This document shows, piece by piece, positions 51,407 through 60,599 of a stretch of 64,000 nucleotides of DNA. The translations under genes and the position numbers were made by a program. Within the stretch, counting starts at the first letter, position 1, and every line of letters starts with the position of its first letter. The notes under the pieces are model-generated. The model ran no database searches and was not told where the DNA came from. It was given only the letters and a program-made list of their open reading frames with translations. The DNA comes from Cetobacterium sp050033475 (GTDB lineage Bacteria; Fusobacteriota; Fusobacteriia; Fusobacteriales; Fusobacteriaceae). The DNA lies in contig NZ_CP188319.1 in the NCBI RefSeq assembly GCF_050033475.1, positions 1,488,001 to 1,552,000 on the forward strand, written 5' to 3'.

Positions 51407-52459
51407 TTAATAATATTGTGATACCTTATTCTCAAAATATTTTTTTAAATTATAGGGTGTATAAACTCCCTCATCTGTAACTACTCCACTTACCAAGTGA
51501 GGTGGAGTTATATCAAAGGCTGGATAATATCCTTGCACACCCTCTAGGGTATTTTTTATTCCATTGGATTCTAAAACTTCCTCAGGATTTCTTTCCTCTA
51601 TAATTATATTTTCTAAATACTTATCCTCATCTGGAATTCCAGTTACAAAGTAGGGAATTCCAAAATATTTAGCCACAAGGGCTATTTGTAAAGTTCCTAC
51701 CTTATTCACAATATTTCCATCCATACATATGGAATCCGCAGCAGAAGTAAACAGATCTATTTTTTTCTCCTTCATGGTCCAAGCTGGCATATTATCCGTA
51801 ATTACAGTCACTTTAAATCCTTGATCCTTTAATACACTGGCTGTAAGTCTAGCTCCTTGAAGATAAGGTCTGGTCTCTGGACAAAAAAATTCAATTTCCT
51901 TATTTTGATTTCTTATCTCTCTTCCCATACAACCAACTATTGTTTCTCCAAAACATTGGGTCATAACCTTGCCCCTTTGTGGAAATAAATCAACTAAATT
52001 TTTTGCTACCTTAGACATTCTTCCATATCTTCTTTCTAAAGAATCTAAAGTTCTATTAAAGATGGCATCTACGGCACTTCTTCCATTTTCAATGGCTTTT
52101 TTCCCAACTTCAAAACAAGCCTCTGTTATAAGTTTCATTCTATTCACAGTGGTAGGTCTAGCTGTACTTATGGCCTCACTGGCCCTTTGCAAAAATTCAA
52201 TTTGTCCTTCCACTGATAATTCTCTACATTGGTGGGCCGCAAGGGCCATTCCCATACCCGCTGCCGTATATGGTCCCGCACTTTGAGTTACCATATCCCT
52301 TATTGCCTTTGCTACCTCCAAATAGTCATAACAGTATACAAATTTTATTTCCCTTGGATAAATTCTTCTATCTAGAATTTTCACCCTTCCATCCTCATAC
52401 CAAGCTACATTTTCATATTTCAACATGAAGGCTAAGCCCTCATCCATTCTTTTCATCAT
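51407..52459 (-). CDS. mtnA: 5-methylthioribose-1-phosphate isomerase
   Basis: 350 residues of the eIF2B-alpha/MtnA family. AAGMGMALAA, TARPTTVNRMK, VMTQCFGETIVG with the catalytic Cys, TDNMPAW and SICMDGNIVNKVGTLQIA with the catalytic Asp are all present. It converts the aldose-phosphate to the ketose-phosphate (5-methylthioribulose-1-phosphate, or 5-deoxyribulose-1-phosphate). Start overlaps the aldolase stop by four bases, and mtnK follows after 12 bases. Confidence 0.95.
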   Translation of the reverse strand: MMKRMDEGLAFMLKYENVAWYEDGRVKILDRRIYPREIKFVYCYDYLEVAKAIRDMVTQSAGPYTAAGMGMALAAHQCRELSVEGQIEFLQRASEAISTARPTTVNRMKLITEACFEVGKKAIENGRSAVDAIFNRTLDSLERRYGRMSKVAKNLVDLFPQRGKVMTQCFGETIVGCMGREIRNQNKEIEFFCPETRPYLQGARLTASVLKDQGFKVTVITDNMPAWTMKEKKIDLFTSAADSICMDGNIVNKVGTLQIALVAKYFGIPYFVTGIPDEDKYLENIIIEERNPEEVLESNGIKNTLEGVQGYYPAFDITPPHLVSGVVTDEGVYTPYNLKKYFENKVSQYY

Positions 52460-53121
52460 ATCTCATCATGCTCCTCTATCCTTTTTCCATAGTTCTTAAA
52501 TCTTTCCATGACATTTCTCATCTCTTCCTCAGATAAAATTTCAGGTTCTCCCATGGTTTTAGCTATTGAATAAAGCTCACAACAAAATTCTACATTTTGT
52601 GCTATATTATAAGCCTCTGATAAACTTTCTCCCCCTGTAAGTAATCCGTGATTAGAAAGTAAAGTAGCCTTGGTTCCCACCATGGCATCAAAGGCATTCT
52701 TTGCCAATTGCACTGTTCCATAAGTTGCATATTTTGCACAGGGAACATCTAATCCAGCCACTGCCAATAGATAATGAATAGCTGGTAATTTTTTTCCTAG
52801 ACAGGAAAGTCCTGTGGCATATTTAGAATGGGTATGAACAACAGCTTTTATATCTTTTCTATATTTATAAAAAATTCTGTGCATATCTCCTTCACTGGAA
52901 GGAACCCTATTTCCATCTACAATTTTTCCACTTTCCACATCAATTATTACAATATCCTCAGGTTGTAATTTCAAGTAATCTATTCCACTGGGAGTTATTG
53001 CCATAAGATTTTTCTCAGAATTTAAAACACTTAAATTCCCACCGGTTCCCTGGGTAAGACCATCTAAAATCATTCTCTTACCATATTCAATCACTTCTAT
53101 TCTTTCCTTTTCTAAAAGCAT
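52456..53121 (-). CDS. Class II aldolase, probable 5-methylthioribulose/5-deoxyribulose-1-phosphate aldolase
   Basis: 221 residues of the fuculose/ribulose-phosphate aldolase family. TQGTGGNLSVL, ITPSGIDYLKL, VVHTHSKYATGLSC (zinc His pair), and LLSNHGLLTGG (third zinc His) are present; Glu in the SSEGDMHR block is the catalytic base. By sequence alone it could be fuculose-1-phosphate aldolase. Directly coupled to mtnA and mtnK it most likely performs the DHAP-shunt cleavage to DHAP plus methylthioacetaldehyde or acetaldehyde. First gene of the operon. Confidence 0.85.
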   Translation of the reverse strand: MLLEKERIEVIEYGKRMILDGLTQGTGGNLSVLNSEKNLMAITPSGIDYLKLQPEDIVIIDVESGKIVDGNRVPSSEGDMHRIFYKYRKDIKAVVHTHSKYATGLSCLGKKLPAIHYLLAVAGLDVPCAKYATYGTVQLAKNAFDAMVGTKATLLSNHGLLTGGESLSEAYNIAQNVEFCCELYSIAKTMGEPEILSEEEMRNVMERFKNYGKRIEEHDEI

Positions 53122-53156
53122 ATTTTTCTCCTTCTCCTTTAAACATCTCTATTTCC

Positions 53157-53185
53157 GGTATACTCTAATTTTTTCAAAAATGCAA
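53157..53185 (-). promoter_or_regulatory. Possible promoter of aldolase-mtnA-mtnK
   Basis: Minus strand TTGCAT (53180-53185), 17 bases, TATACC (53157-53162). The 298-base spacer 53122-53419 also holds the kdgK terminator; no gene or known riboswitch is recognised. Confidence 0.4.
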
Positions 53186-53290
53186 CTTTCTTTAGAGTAA
53201 TTTTTTATAAACTACACCTTTAGTATTTTTTCTTTTTCTGAAACCCTCATTTTATGGGATGTCATATTTTTAGTCTTCTTCAGTAAAAAA

Positions 53291-53333
53291 ACAAAAACCT
53301 CTAGAAGTACCAGTAATTGGTCTTTCTAGAGGT
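53291..53333 (-). terminator. Terminator of the glucuronate operon
   Basis: Minus strand ACCTCTAGAA pairs with TTCTAGAGGT, extended by ACCA/TGGT, then T-run. Confidence 0.85.
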
Positions 53334-53419
53334 CACTTTTATTTCAATTTTAAGCAAAAGGGTCATACTTTAGGTCAAAACCCTGTATGACAATGGTTTT
53401 AAAGGCTTTTTAGAAGGTC

Positions 53420-54409
53420 TTATCTTGCTACGCTCTGAACCCCTCTATTTATAAGGGTTTCAATCTCATCCACAGAGACCAAATTGGTATCTCCCCTCAC
53501 CGTATGTTTATAAACAGAGGCCCCAGTGGCAAAGTCCACTATATTTTGTGGATTTAAATCGTAGTATATTCCATAGAGAGCTCCTGCGGCAAAGGCATCT
53601 CCCCCACCAACTCTATCAACTATGGTAAAGGTATATTTCTTCGAATGATATAACTTTCCATCCTTATATAGATATCCTGTTAGGGAATTTTCATCCACCG
53701 AATGAGTTTCTCTCTTAGTACACATTAGATATTTTATATTGGGATATTTTCTCATGATCTCCTTATAGTAATCTTCCACATCCCCTTGAACATCTAACTT
53801 CATAATATTTTTACCATCTAAAATACCTGCAAAACAAATATCTATGTATGGTAAATAACTTGTAAGAACAGGACTGGCTTCCTCTAGGGTCCAAAGTTTA
53901 CTTCTATAGTTGAAGTCAAAACTTATAAGTACTCCCATTTCCTTGGCTCTTTTTATAATTTTTTCTGTCAATTCTCTACAACTTTCTGACAGTGCAGGTG
54001 TGATTCCAGAAAGATGTAAAATTTTACAATCCTTTAAAATTTTATTCAAAGTTAATTCTTCATAATCCATTGTTGAAAAGGAAGAATATTTTCTATCGTA
54101 GATAACCGATGAAGCTCTCACACTTGTTCCAACTTCTAAATAATAAGTTCCAAGTCTTTCTCCCCCTAGAACTATATTTTCTGTTCCAACTCCATTGGCT
54201 TTCAAATATCTAAAAATAGATTCTGAAAGAGGATTCTCTGGTAATTTAGTTACAAATTCACTTTTAATTCCAAAGTTGGCAAGAGAAACCGCCACATTGG
54301 CTTCCCCTCCACCATAGTCTGCTCTAAATCCATTGCTTTGGATTATTCTATTGTTATTCTCTGTGGAAAGACGTAACATTATCTCCCCAAGAGTTACAAC
54401 CTTAGACAT
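53420..54409 (-). CDS. kdgK: 2-keto-3-deoxygluconate kinase
   Basis: 329 residues of the PfkB/ribokinase family. GGGEANVAVSLANFG near the N-terminus and DRVGGGDAFAAGALYG with the catalytic Asp at the C-terminus are the family signatures. It phosphorylates KDG to KDPG. The start ATG overlaps the kdgA stop (TAATG), so it is translationally coupled and last in the operon. Confidence 0.94.
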   Translation of the reverse strand: MSKVVTLGEIMLRLSTENNNRIIQSNGFRADYGGGEANVAVSLANFGIKSEFVTKLPENPLSESIFRYLKANGVGTENIVLGGERLGTYYLEVGTSVRASSVIYDRKYSSFSTMDYEELTLNKILKDCKILHLSGITPALSESCRELTEKIIKRAKEMGVLISFDFNYRSKLWTLEEASPVLTSYLPYIDICFAGILDGKNIMKLDVQGDVEDYYKEIMRKYPNIKYLMCTKRETHSVDENSLTGYLYKDGKLYHSKKYTFTIVDRVGGGDAFAAGALYGIYYDLNPQNIVDFATGASVYKHTVRGDTNLVSVDEIETLINRGVQSVAR

Positions 54410-55047
54410 TATAGATCCCCTCTTACAGTTTTAATTTTTTCTACAAACTCCTTAGCTGCTGCTGTGATTTCATCACTAGGTCCAGTGGCTAACTTTCCAC
54501 CTACTCCCACTGCCACAACTCCATTTTTAAACCATTTGTCCACATTGTCAAGGGATACTCCCCCTGTTGGCATTATATTTGCCTGTGGTAATGGAGCCTT
54601 AACTGCCTTAACAAAATCAGGTCCAAAGGCACTTCCTGGGAATAATTTTATAATATCACATCCAAGTTCCATGGCCTTTGTCATCTCTGTTATTGTCATA
54701 CATCCTGGCATATAAGGAATTGCATACTTGTTACAAAGTTTTGCTGTATTCTCATCAAATCCAGGGGAAACAATATATTTAGCACCAGCTAATATAGCCA
54801 TTCTTGCAGTTTCACTATCTAAAACAGTTCCAGCTCCAATGATGAAGTCATCTCCAGGAAATTCCTTTGAAAGTTCCCTTATAACCTCAGTGGCACCAGG
54901 TACTGTATATGTAACCTCTATGGCATTAACTCCTCCAGCTATACAAGCATTGGAAATACGTTTTGCCTCCTGTAAATTTTCAGCTCTTACAACTGCCACA
55001 ACTCCTGTTTTAATAATTCTTTCCACAATCTCATACTTTCTCAACAT
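54409..55047 (-). CDS. kdgA: KDPG aldolase
   Basis: 212 residues. VVAVVRAENLQEA, catalytic Glu in AIEVTYTVPGA, IGAGTVLD, PGFDENTA, and the Schiff-base Lys in CDIIKLFPGSAFGP are all as in Eda/KdgA. It splits KDPG into pyruvate and glyceraldehyde-3-phosphate. It follows the TRAP large permease by 23 bases and precedes kdgK with a one-base overlap. Confidence 0.95.
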   Translation of the reverse strand: MLRKYEIVERIIKTGVVAVVRAENLQEAKRISNACIAGGVNAIEVTYTVPGATEVIRELSKEFPGDDFIIGAGTVLDSETARMAILAGAKYIVSPGFDENTAKLCNKYAIPYMPGCMTITEMTKAMELGCDIIKLFPGSAFGPDFVKAVKAPLPQANIMPTGGVSLDNVDKWFKNGVVAVGVGGKLATGPSDEITAAAKEFVEKIKTVRGDL

Positions 55048-55070
55048 TGAAATCCCCTCTTTTTGTCAAA

Positions 55071-56375
55071 TTATTTAATCAATCCCATTAATTTTGGTAA
55101 AGCCGTAGATAATTCTGGGATATAAACTATTAGTAATAAAACGAAAATTATAACAGCATAGTACTTTATCATATCCTTCATTACATCTTCTATTTTTAAC
55201 TTGGCAACCTTAACTCCAACAAATAGTGTATTTCCAACCGGAGGAGTGATGTTTCCTATACATAGGTTGAATACTATTATAATTCCAAATTGCACCGGTG
55301 TCATACCAAAGGTTTTTACTATTGGAAGGAAAATCGGTGTAAAAATAAGTATGGCTGGAGTAACATCCATAAAAGTTCCAATGAATAGAAGTAAAATATT
55401 CATTAGAAGTAAAATTAAATATTTATTACTTGTTATTCCTAAAATCATACTTGATATTGCTTGAGGCACACCTGTGAAGGCCATTACCCAAGACATTATT
55501 GTTGAAACTCCAATTAGTAAAACTATGATTCCAGTCATCTTAGCACTTTCCTCAAATATTTTTACTAACTGTTTTGCAGTTATGGATCTATAGAAGAACA
55601 TTGATAGTAATAAACTATAAACAACGGCAACTATGGATCCCTCTGTAGGAGTAAATATTCCCTTGATGATTCCACCAATTACTATAACTATTAACGCTAA
55701 AGATGGAATTGCATCTATAAAAGTAGCCAAAACAACTTTTAATTTTGTTCCCTTATTTCCCTTCATGCCCTTTTTCTTAGCTAGGAAAAGAGTAAGTAAC
55801 ATACATCCAAGTCCCCAAAGAACTCCTGGAATATATCCCGCCATAAATAGGGCAGCAACTGAAGTTCCTCCACTCACTAAAGAGTAAACAATTAAAGAGT
55901 TTGAAGGTGGTATTAATAATCCCGTAGGTGCAGTTGCAATATTCACAGTTGCTCCTAACTTTGGATCATATCCCTCTTCCTCTTCCATTGGAAGAAGAAT
56001 TCCTCCCATGGCAGCACAGGCAGCAACTGAAGATCCCGATATTGCACCAAACATCATATTTGCTAGGATATTTGTTTGCATTAAAGAACCTGGTATTCTT
56101 CCTGTTAAGGATTGGGCAAAGTGAACTAATTTCTTAGCAATTCCCCCTTGGTTCATTATATTTCCAGCAAGGATGAAAAATGGAATGGCTATTAGAGTAA
56201 AGTTTGAAATCCCTGAAAATATCCTTTGGGCTCCTGTTATCAATGTATTATCAAAGGCCAAGGATGGTAATATTGCTAAAATTGAAGATAATCCAATACT
56301 TATTGCTATTGGAAATCCCAGTAATAGAGTTACAATTAAAACTCCAAACATTATGCAAGCTGTGGTCAATACCAT
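55071..56375 (-). CDS. TRAP transporter large permease (DctM)
   Basis: 434 residues, about twelve membrane helices. ILAGNIMNQGGIAKKLVHFA, GAISGSSVAACAAMGGILLP and IGNITPPVGNTLFVGV are DctM signatures. It forms the Na+-driven channel for import with DctQ and DctP. Position inside the glucuronate operon makes a hexuronate the likely solute. It starts one base after the dctQ-like stop region with AAGGAGG. Confidence 0.94.
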   Translation of the reverse strand: MVLTTACIMFGVLIVTLLLGFPIAISIGLSSILAILPSLAFDNTLITGAQRIFSGISNFTLIAIPFFILAGNIMNQGGIAKKLVHFAQSLTGRIPGSLMQTNILANMMFGAISGSSVAACAAMGGILLPMEEEEGYDPKLGATVNIATAPTGLLIPPSNSLIVYSLVSGGTSVAALFMAGYIPGVLWGLGCMLLTLFLAKKKGMKGNKGTKLKVVLATFIDAIPSLALIVIVIGGIIKGIFTPTEGSIVAVVYSLLLSMFFYRSITAKQLVKIFEESAKMTGIIVLLIGVSTIMSWVMAFTGVPQAISSMILGITSNKYLILLLMNILLLFIGTFMDVTPAILIFTPIFLPIVKTFGMTPVQFGIIIVFNLCIGNITPPVGNTLFVGVKVAKLKIEDVMKDMIKYYAVIIFVLLLIVYIPELSTALPKLMGLIK

Positions 56376-56376
56376 A

Positions 56377-56856
56377 TTATTTTTCCTCCTTTTCCTCTGT
56401 CATTAAATTTCCAATATTCATTAGAGAATATGTACAGATTAAAATTCCACAAATTGGAATTATTGCATATACATATCCCATGGAAATTCCTAGAGCAGGT
56501 GTGGTTTGAGTCATTGTAAGAGAAGTAATAGACATTCCTCCCTTTACTAAAACCCCTAGAGAAAATAAAAATGTTACGGCCTCTGCTAAAATTCCAAATA
56601 ACAGTTGAACCTTTTTAGAAAACTTTTCCACAAAGAAAACCATTTTCATGTGATCTCTTTTTCCGAAAATATATGAAGCCCCTAGCATTGCCATCCAAGC
56701 AAAGGAGTAAGATATTAATTCCTCTGAAACTGTACTTGGAGATCTAAATATATATCTTGTGGCTATTTGATAGGTTCCCACTGCGGTCATGAACATAAAT
56801 AGTCCTACGCAGGTTGAAAGTATTGTTTTGTCCATAAGCTCTCTGAATTTTTTCAT
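56377..56856 (-). CDS. TRAP transporter small permease (DctQ)
   Basis: 159 residues with four membrane helices. The DctQ block GTYQIATRYIFRSPSTVSEELISYSFAWMAMLGASYIF is clear (about residues 27-65). It supports the large permease. Start overlaps the DctP stop (TAATG), so synthesis is coupled. Confidence 0.92.
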   Translation of the reverse strand: MKKFRELMDKTILSTCVGLFMFMTAVGTYQIATRYIFRSPSTVSEELISYSFAWMAMLGASYIFGKRDHMKMVFFVEKFSKKVQLLFGILAEAVTFLFSLGVLVKGGMSITSLTMTQTTPALGISMGYVYAIIPICGILICTYSLMNIGNLMTEEKEEK

Positions 56857-57875
56857 TACTTATCCTCTCCTCCTAGGTTCTTTCCAACCTCTTGAATTTT
56901 TTCATAGATTGGTTTTAATTTAGGATTTGCTTCTATAACTTCCTGGTGTAAAGGTAAAACCTTTTCCTTGAAAGCTGAAACATCTGGATATAAAAATTGT
57001 ACATTCATTTCTTTAGCTTGAGCCTTGGCAGTTTCCACTGAATCTTCCCAAGCTTCCCTTTGAACTTGAGAAATTATTTTAAACCCTTGATCAAAAATCT
57101 CTCTCTCCTCAGGAGTAAGATTACTTAAAAATCTTTCATTTCCTATAACTATATCTGGTACCATTTGGTGCATATCGTAGGAATAATATTTACACACTTC
57201 CCCATGTTTATTACTTGTTAAAGCCAGCTCATTGTTTTCAGCTCCATCTATAACTCCCTGTTGAAGAGCAGTATAAACTTCTCCAAATCCCATTGGAGTT
57301 GCTGATCCTCCCAGTAGTTGCATCATTCTTATGTTAGAAGCACTTTGCTGAACTCTTATTTTCATTCCCTTTAAATCCTCTGGAGAATTTATAGGTTTAT
57401 TAACTGTATAGAAGTTTCTTGTTCCTGCATCTAACCAAGCCACCGCTTCAAATCCAGATTTTGCTGTGGATTTAAATATTGGTTCTATAATTGTCTCATT
57501 ATCCATTACAGCATGGTAATGCTCCGGACTAGAGAAAAGATACGGTAGGTTAAATACCTGATAAACATCATCAAAACTTTCTAGTATGGCATTACTTGCC
57601 ACTGTGAAATTTATTGCCCCTGTCTGTGTAAGTTCTACAGTATTAACCTGAGAACCTAAAAGTTCATTTGGGAATATTTGTACATCATATTTACTTCCCA
57701 GTTTTCCCTCTATATATTTTTCAAAGGCCATTAACCCTATATTTGTAGGATGGTCTGCAGCCTGGTTGTGGGAGATTCTAATAATCTCCCTTTGATTTTG
57801 ATCTCCACATCCCGTAAATAAAGTTGCTAACCCAAGTGTCATAGTTCCAATTAAAATATTTCTAATCCCTCTCAT
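56856..57875 (-). CDS. TRAP substrate-binding lipoprotein (DctP)
   Basis: Start chosen at ATG 57875 after AAAAGGAGTGA; the ATG at 57899 precedes that site. 339 residues. The signal ends in a lipobox, LFTGC, so it is anchored. WLDAGTRNFYTVNKPINSPEDLKGMKIRVQ contains the conserved Arg that salt-bridges the ligand carboxylate; GEVYTALQQGVIDGAENN and VPDIVIGNERF follow. A carboxylated sugar such as glucuronate is the likely ligand, from operon context. Confidence 0.92.
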   Translation of the reverse strand: MRGIRNILIGTMTLGLATLFTGCGDQNQREIIRISHNQAADHPTNIGLMAFEKYIEGKLGSKYDVQIFPNELLGSQVNTVELTQTGAINFTVASNAILESFDDVYQVFNLPYLFSSPEHYHAVMDNETIIEPIFKSTAKSGFEAVAWLDAGTRNFYTVNKPINSPEDLKGMKIRVQQSASNIRMMQLLGGSATPMGFGEVYTALQQGVIDGAENNELALTSNKHGEVCKYYSYDMHQMVPDIVIGNERFLSNLTPEEREIFDQGFKIISQVQREAWEDSVETAKAQAKEMNVQFLYPDVSAFKEKVLPLHQEVIEANPKLKPIYEKIQEVGKNLGGEDK

Positions 57876-57903
57876 GGTGTCACTCCTTTTTAGATTCAAT
57901 GTT

Positions 57904-59502
57904 CTATAGATATTTATGTAGGGTGTTTCTTACTGCATCCTTTCCAGCTAACATTTCCACTAAATAGTCCTCAACTAAACCTGAAAGTCCAATTTCTACT
58001 AAGTTAACTCCGAAAATTCTTTCATTGGATAAAACATCATCCAATTGACCCTTTCTATAGCTCTCTGGTTTTCCAAACTGAAGTCCGGCAACCTTTTCCT
58101 TTAACATTGGTAACATTGGATCGTTACTTATAGATCTTTCCATTCCATTGTCATCCACACCCATTAAGTATCTAAACCATCCAGCAAGTACCAGTGGAAT
58201 ATATCTTAAACTCTTAACATCTAGATTTTCATCCTTCATATAAGATTTTATAGTTTCTCCAAATCTAATTGCTATTTTCTGTGATGTATCCGTTGCAATT
58301 CTTTCTGGTTGATCAGGAATATATGGATTTAAAAATCTCTCCTCTATTACCTCATCTATGAAAGCCTTTGGATCTATAATCTTTGGACTTTCTACAACCT
58401 TCAATGCCTCATTGTAACCGATTTCTTTTATAAGTTTATTTAAATCCTCATCACTGGCAGTGTCATATATAGATTTCTTATTTAATAGACATCCGAATAT
58501 TGCCAATGTTGTATGAAGAGGATTTAAGCAAGTTGTTACCTTCATCTTCTCAGTTTTTTCCACTGTCTCTCTATCTGTGATGTAAACCCCTGCCTCAGTT
58601 AAAGCTGGTCTTCCATTTGGAAACTTATCTTCAACTATGAAGTACTCAGGTATTTCTGCATTTACAAAGGGAGCCACAAAACTATTTCTTGAAGTTATAA
58701 CTGGATCCATATTTTCAAAACCTAATTTCTCTAGAGAAACTTTTATTTCCTCAGCAGGTCTTGGAGTAATTTTATCTATCATTGTAACTGGATAAGCAAC
58801 CTTATTCTCATCTGATAAATAATCTAAGAATTCCTTTTTAACCAATCCATTTTCTACCCACTTTTGTCCAATGGTTAAAATAGCCTCTCTAATCTTATCT
58901 CCATTTCCAGCACAGTTATCCATACTAACTAAACTAATTGCCTGTCCACCCTTTTCAAATCTTGAATATAATAATGAAGCAACTAGAGACATTACATGTT
59001 TTGGATTTTCAAAACCATTTTTGAAATCTTCCTCTATGAAGGCAAAATAATTTCCAGCTGTATCCTTTAAATTATATCCCTTCTCTGTAATGGTAAAGCT
59101 TATCATTTGAAGAGAATCCATATCTACTATTTTCTTTAGCTCCTGGAAATTTTCCCCTGTGGCCTTTATGGATTTCACAATGCTTCCTAGAATTTCATTT
59201 TTAAATTCTCCATTTTTATCTAAAGTTGTAAGTATTGTTAAATTATCAAAGGGAGTATAAACCTTGTCTATAATCTCTGTGTCAAAACTTTCAGCAACTA
59301 TGATTCCTGTATCTTCAAAACCTTTCTCTATTAAAACCTGTTGAACTTTCCCCATGTATGCTCTGAAAATATTTCCAGCACCAAAGTGTAACCACTTTGG
59401 TGCCTTCTCTGTATTTTCTTTAATTTTCTCAACATCATACTTAGGAGTTATTACATTCACAGATCCATCTATATTTTTTATATCCTGTAAATTTAATTTC
59501 AT
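57904..59502 (-). CDS. uxuB: Fructuronate reductase (D-mannonate oxidoreductase)
   Basis: 532 residues of the mannitol-dehydrogenase family. WLHFGAGNIFRAYMG (NAD-binding), SMDNCAGNGDKI, MIDKITPRP with the catalytic Lys, and CLNPLHTTLAIFGC are present. It reduces fructuronate to mannonate. Between uxuA and the TRAP genes in the operon. ATG follows AAAGGAGA. Confidence 0.93.
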   Translation of the reverse strand: MKLNLQDIKNIDGSVNVITPKYDVEKIKENTEKAPKWLHFGAGNIFRAYMGKVQQVLIEKGFEDTGIIVAESFDTEIIDKVYTPFDNLTILTTLDKNGEFKNEILGSIVKSIKATGENFQELKKIVDMDSLQMISFTITEKGYNLKDTAGNYFAFIEEDFKNGFENPKHVMSLVASLLYSRFEKGGQAISLVSMDNCAGNGDKIREAILTIGQKWVENGLVKKEFLDYLSDENKVAYPVTMIDKITPRPAEEIKVSLEKLGFENMDPVITSRNSFVAPFVNAEIPEYFIVEDKFPNGRPALTEAGVYITDRETVEKTEKMKVTTCLNPLHTTLAIFGCLLNKKSIYDTASDEDLNKLIKEIGYNEALKVVESPKIIDPKAFIDEVIEERFLNPYIPDQPERIATDTSQKIAIRFGETIKSYMKDENLDVKSLRYIPLVLAGWFRYLMGVDDNGMERSISNDPMLPMLKEKVAGLQFGKPESYRKGQLDDVLSNERIFGVNLVEIGLSGLVEDYLVEMLAGKDAVRNTLHKYL

Positions 59503-59538
59503 GCCATTCTCCTTTTACTCTGTTTCTAATATTATTTC

Positions 59539-60588
59539 CTATTTGTTTAACTTATTTAAAGTTTCCCAAATTCCAGTTATATAACTTGCCCCTAAAGCTC
59601 TATCATATAATCCATAACCAGGTTTCCCTGTTTCTCCCCAAATCATTCTTCCGTGATCCGGTCTTAAATATCCTTCAAAGTTATTTTTATGTAGAGCCTT
59701 CATAATCTCCACTATATCCAAGGACCCACAACCAGAGTAATGAGCTGATTCCTCAAAACTAACTCCATCTGCTAGTAATTTAACATTTCTCACATGGATA
59801 AAGTGAATTCTTCCCATGGCACTGTATTTATCCACAAGTTTAACCATGTCATTGAAGTTTGCACATCCAAGAGAACCTGTACAAAGAGTTAATCCATTGT
59901 ATTCGTTGTCCACTAATTTTAAGAATCTATCTATATTTTCCTCACAAGTTATAATTCTTGGTAAACCGAATATTGGCCAAGGTGGATCATCAGGATGGAT
60001 AGCCATTTTAACGTCGGCCTCCTTTGCCACAGGAATAATTTCCTGTAGGAAATACTCTAGGTTTTTCCATAGTCCTTCCTGTCCAATTGCCTTATATCCT
60101 TGGAATAATTCTGCCAATTGCTCCTTTGTATAACTTGAATCCCATCCAGGTAATGAAAGGTCACTGTTCAATGGATCTAACTTATCCACTTGATCCTTAT
60201 AATAAACTAAGGCAGTAGAACCATCTTCCAATTCCTTATCTAACTGTGATCTTGTCCAGTCGAACACTGGCATGAAGTTATAACATATTACCTTAACTCC
60301 AGCTTTTCCTAGGTTTCTAATATTTTGTTTGTAGTTTTCAATATATAGGTCTCTGTTTCCAATACCTAATTTTATATCCTCATGAACTGGAACACTTTCG
60401 ATTACATCAAATTTTAATCCAGCCTTTTCTACTTTTTCCTTCAGTGCAACTATCTTATCCATTTCCCATACTCCACCTACAGGAACATCATAAATAGCTG
60501 TTACTATACTATCCATTGTTGGAATCTGTTTTATGTATTCTAACTTAACCGGGTCAGAATCCCCATACCATCTAAATGATAATTTCAC
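59539..60588 (-). CDS. uxuA: Mannonate dehydratase
   Basis: 349 residues. GTG start at 60588 after AGGAGGA. FRWYGDSDPVKLEYIKQIP at the N-terminus, MAIHPDDPPWPIFGLPRI, LCTGSLG, FIHVRN and RPDHGRMIWGE give the metal ligands and catalytic residues of UxuA. It dehydrates mannonate to 2-keto-3-deoxygluconate. Spacing to uxaC is 11 bases. Confidence 0.96.
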   Translation of the reverse strand: MKLSFRWYGDSDPVKLEYIKQIPTMDSIVTAIYDVPVGGVWEMDKIVALKEKVEKAGLKFDVIESVPVHEDIKLGIGNRDLYIENYKQNIRNLGKAGVKVICYNFMPVFDWTRSQLDKELEDGSTALVYYKDQVDKLDPLNSDLSLPGWDSSYTKEQLAELFQGYKAIGQEGLWKNLEYFLQEIIPVAKEADVKMAIHPDDPPWPIFGLPRIITCEENIDRFLKLVDNEYNGLTLCTGSLGCANFNDMVKLVDKYSAMGRIHFIHVRNVKLLADGVSFEESAHYSGCGSLDIVEIMKALHKNNFEGYLRPDHGRMIWGETGKPGYGLYDRALGASYITGIWETLNKLNK

Positions 60589-60599
60589 GTGTCCTCCTC

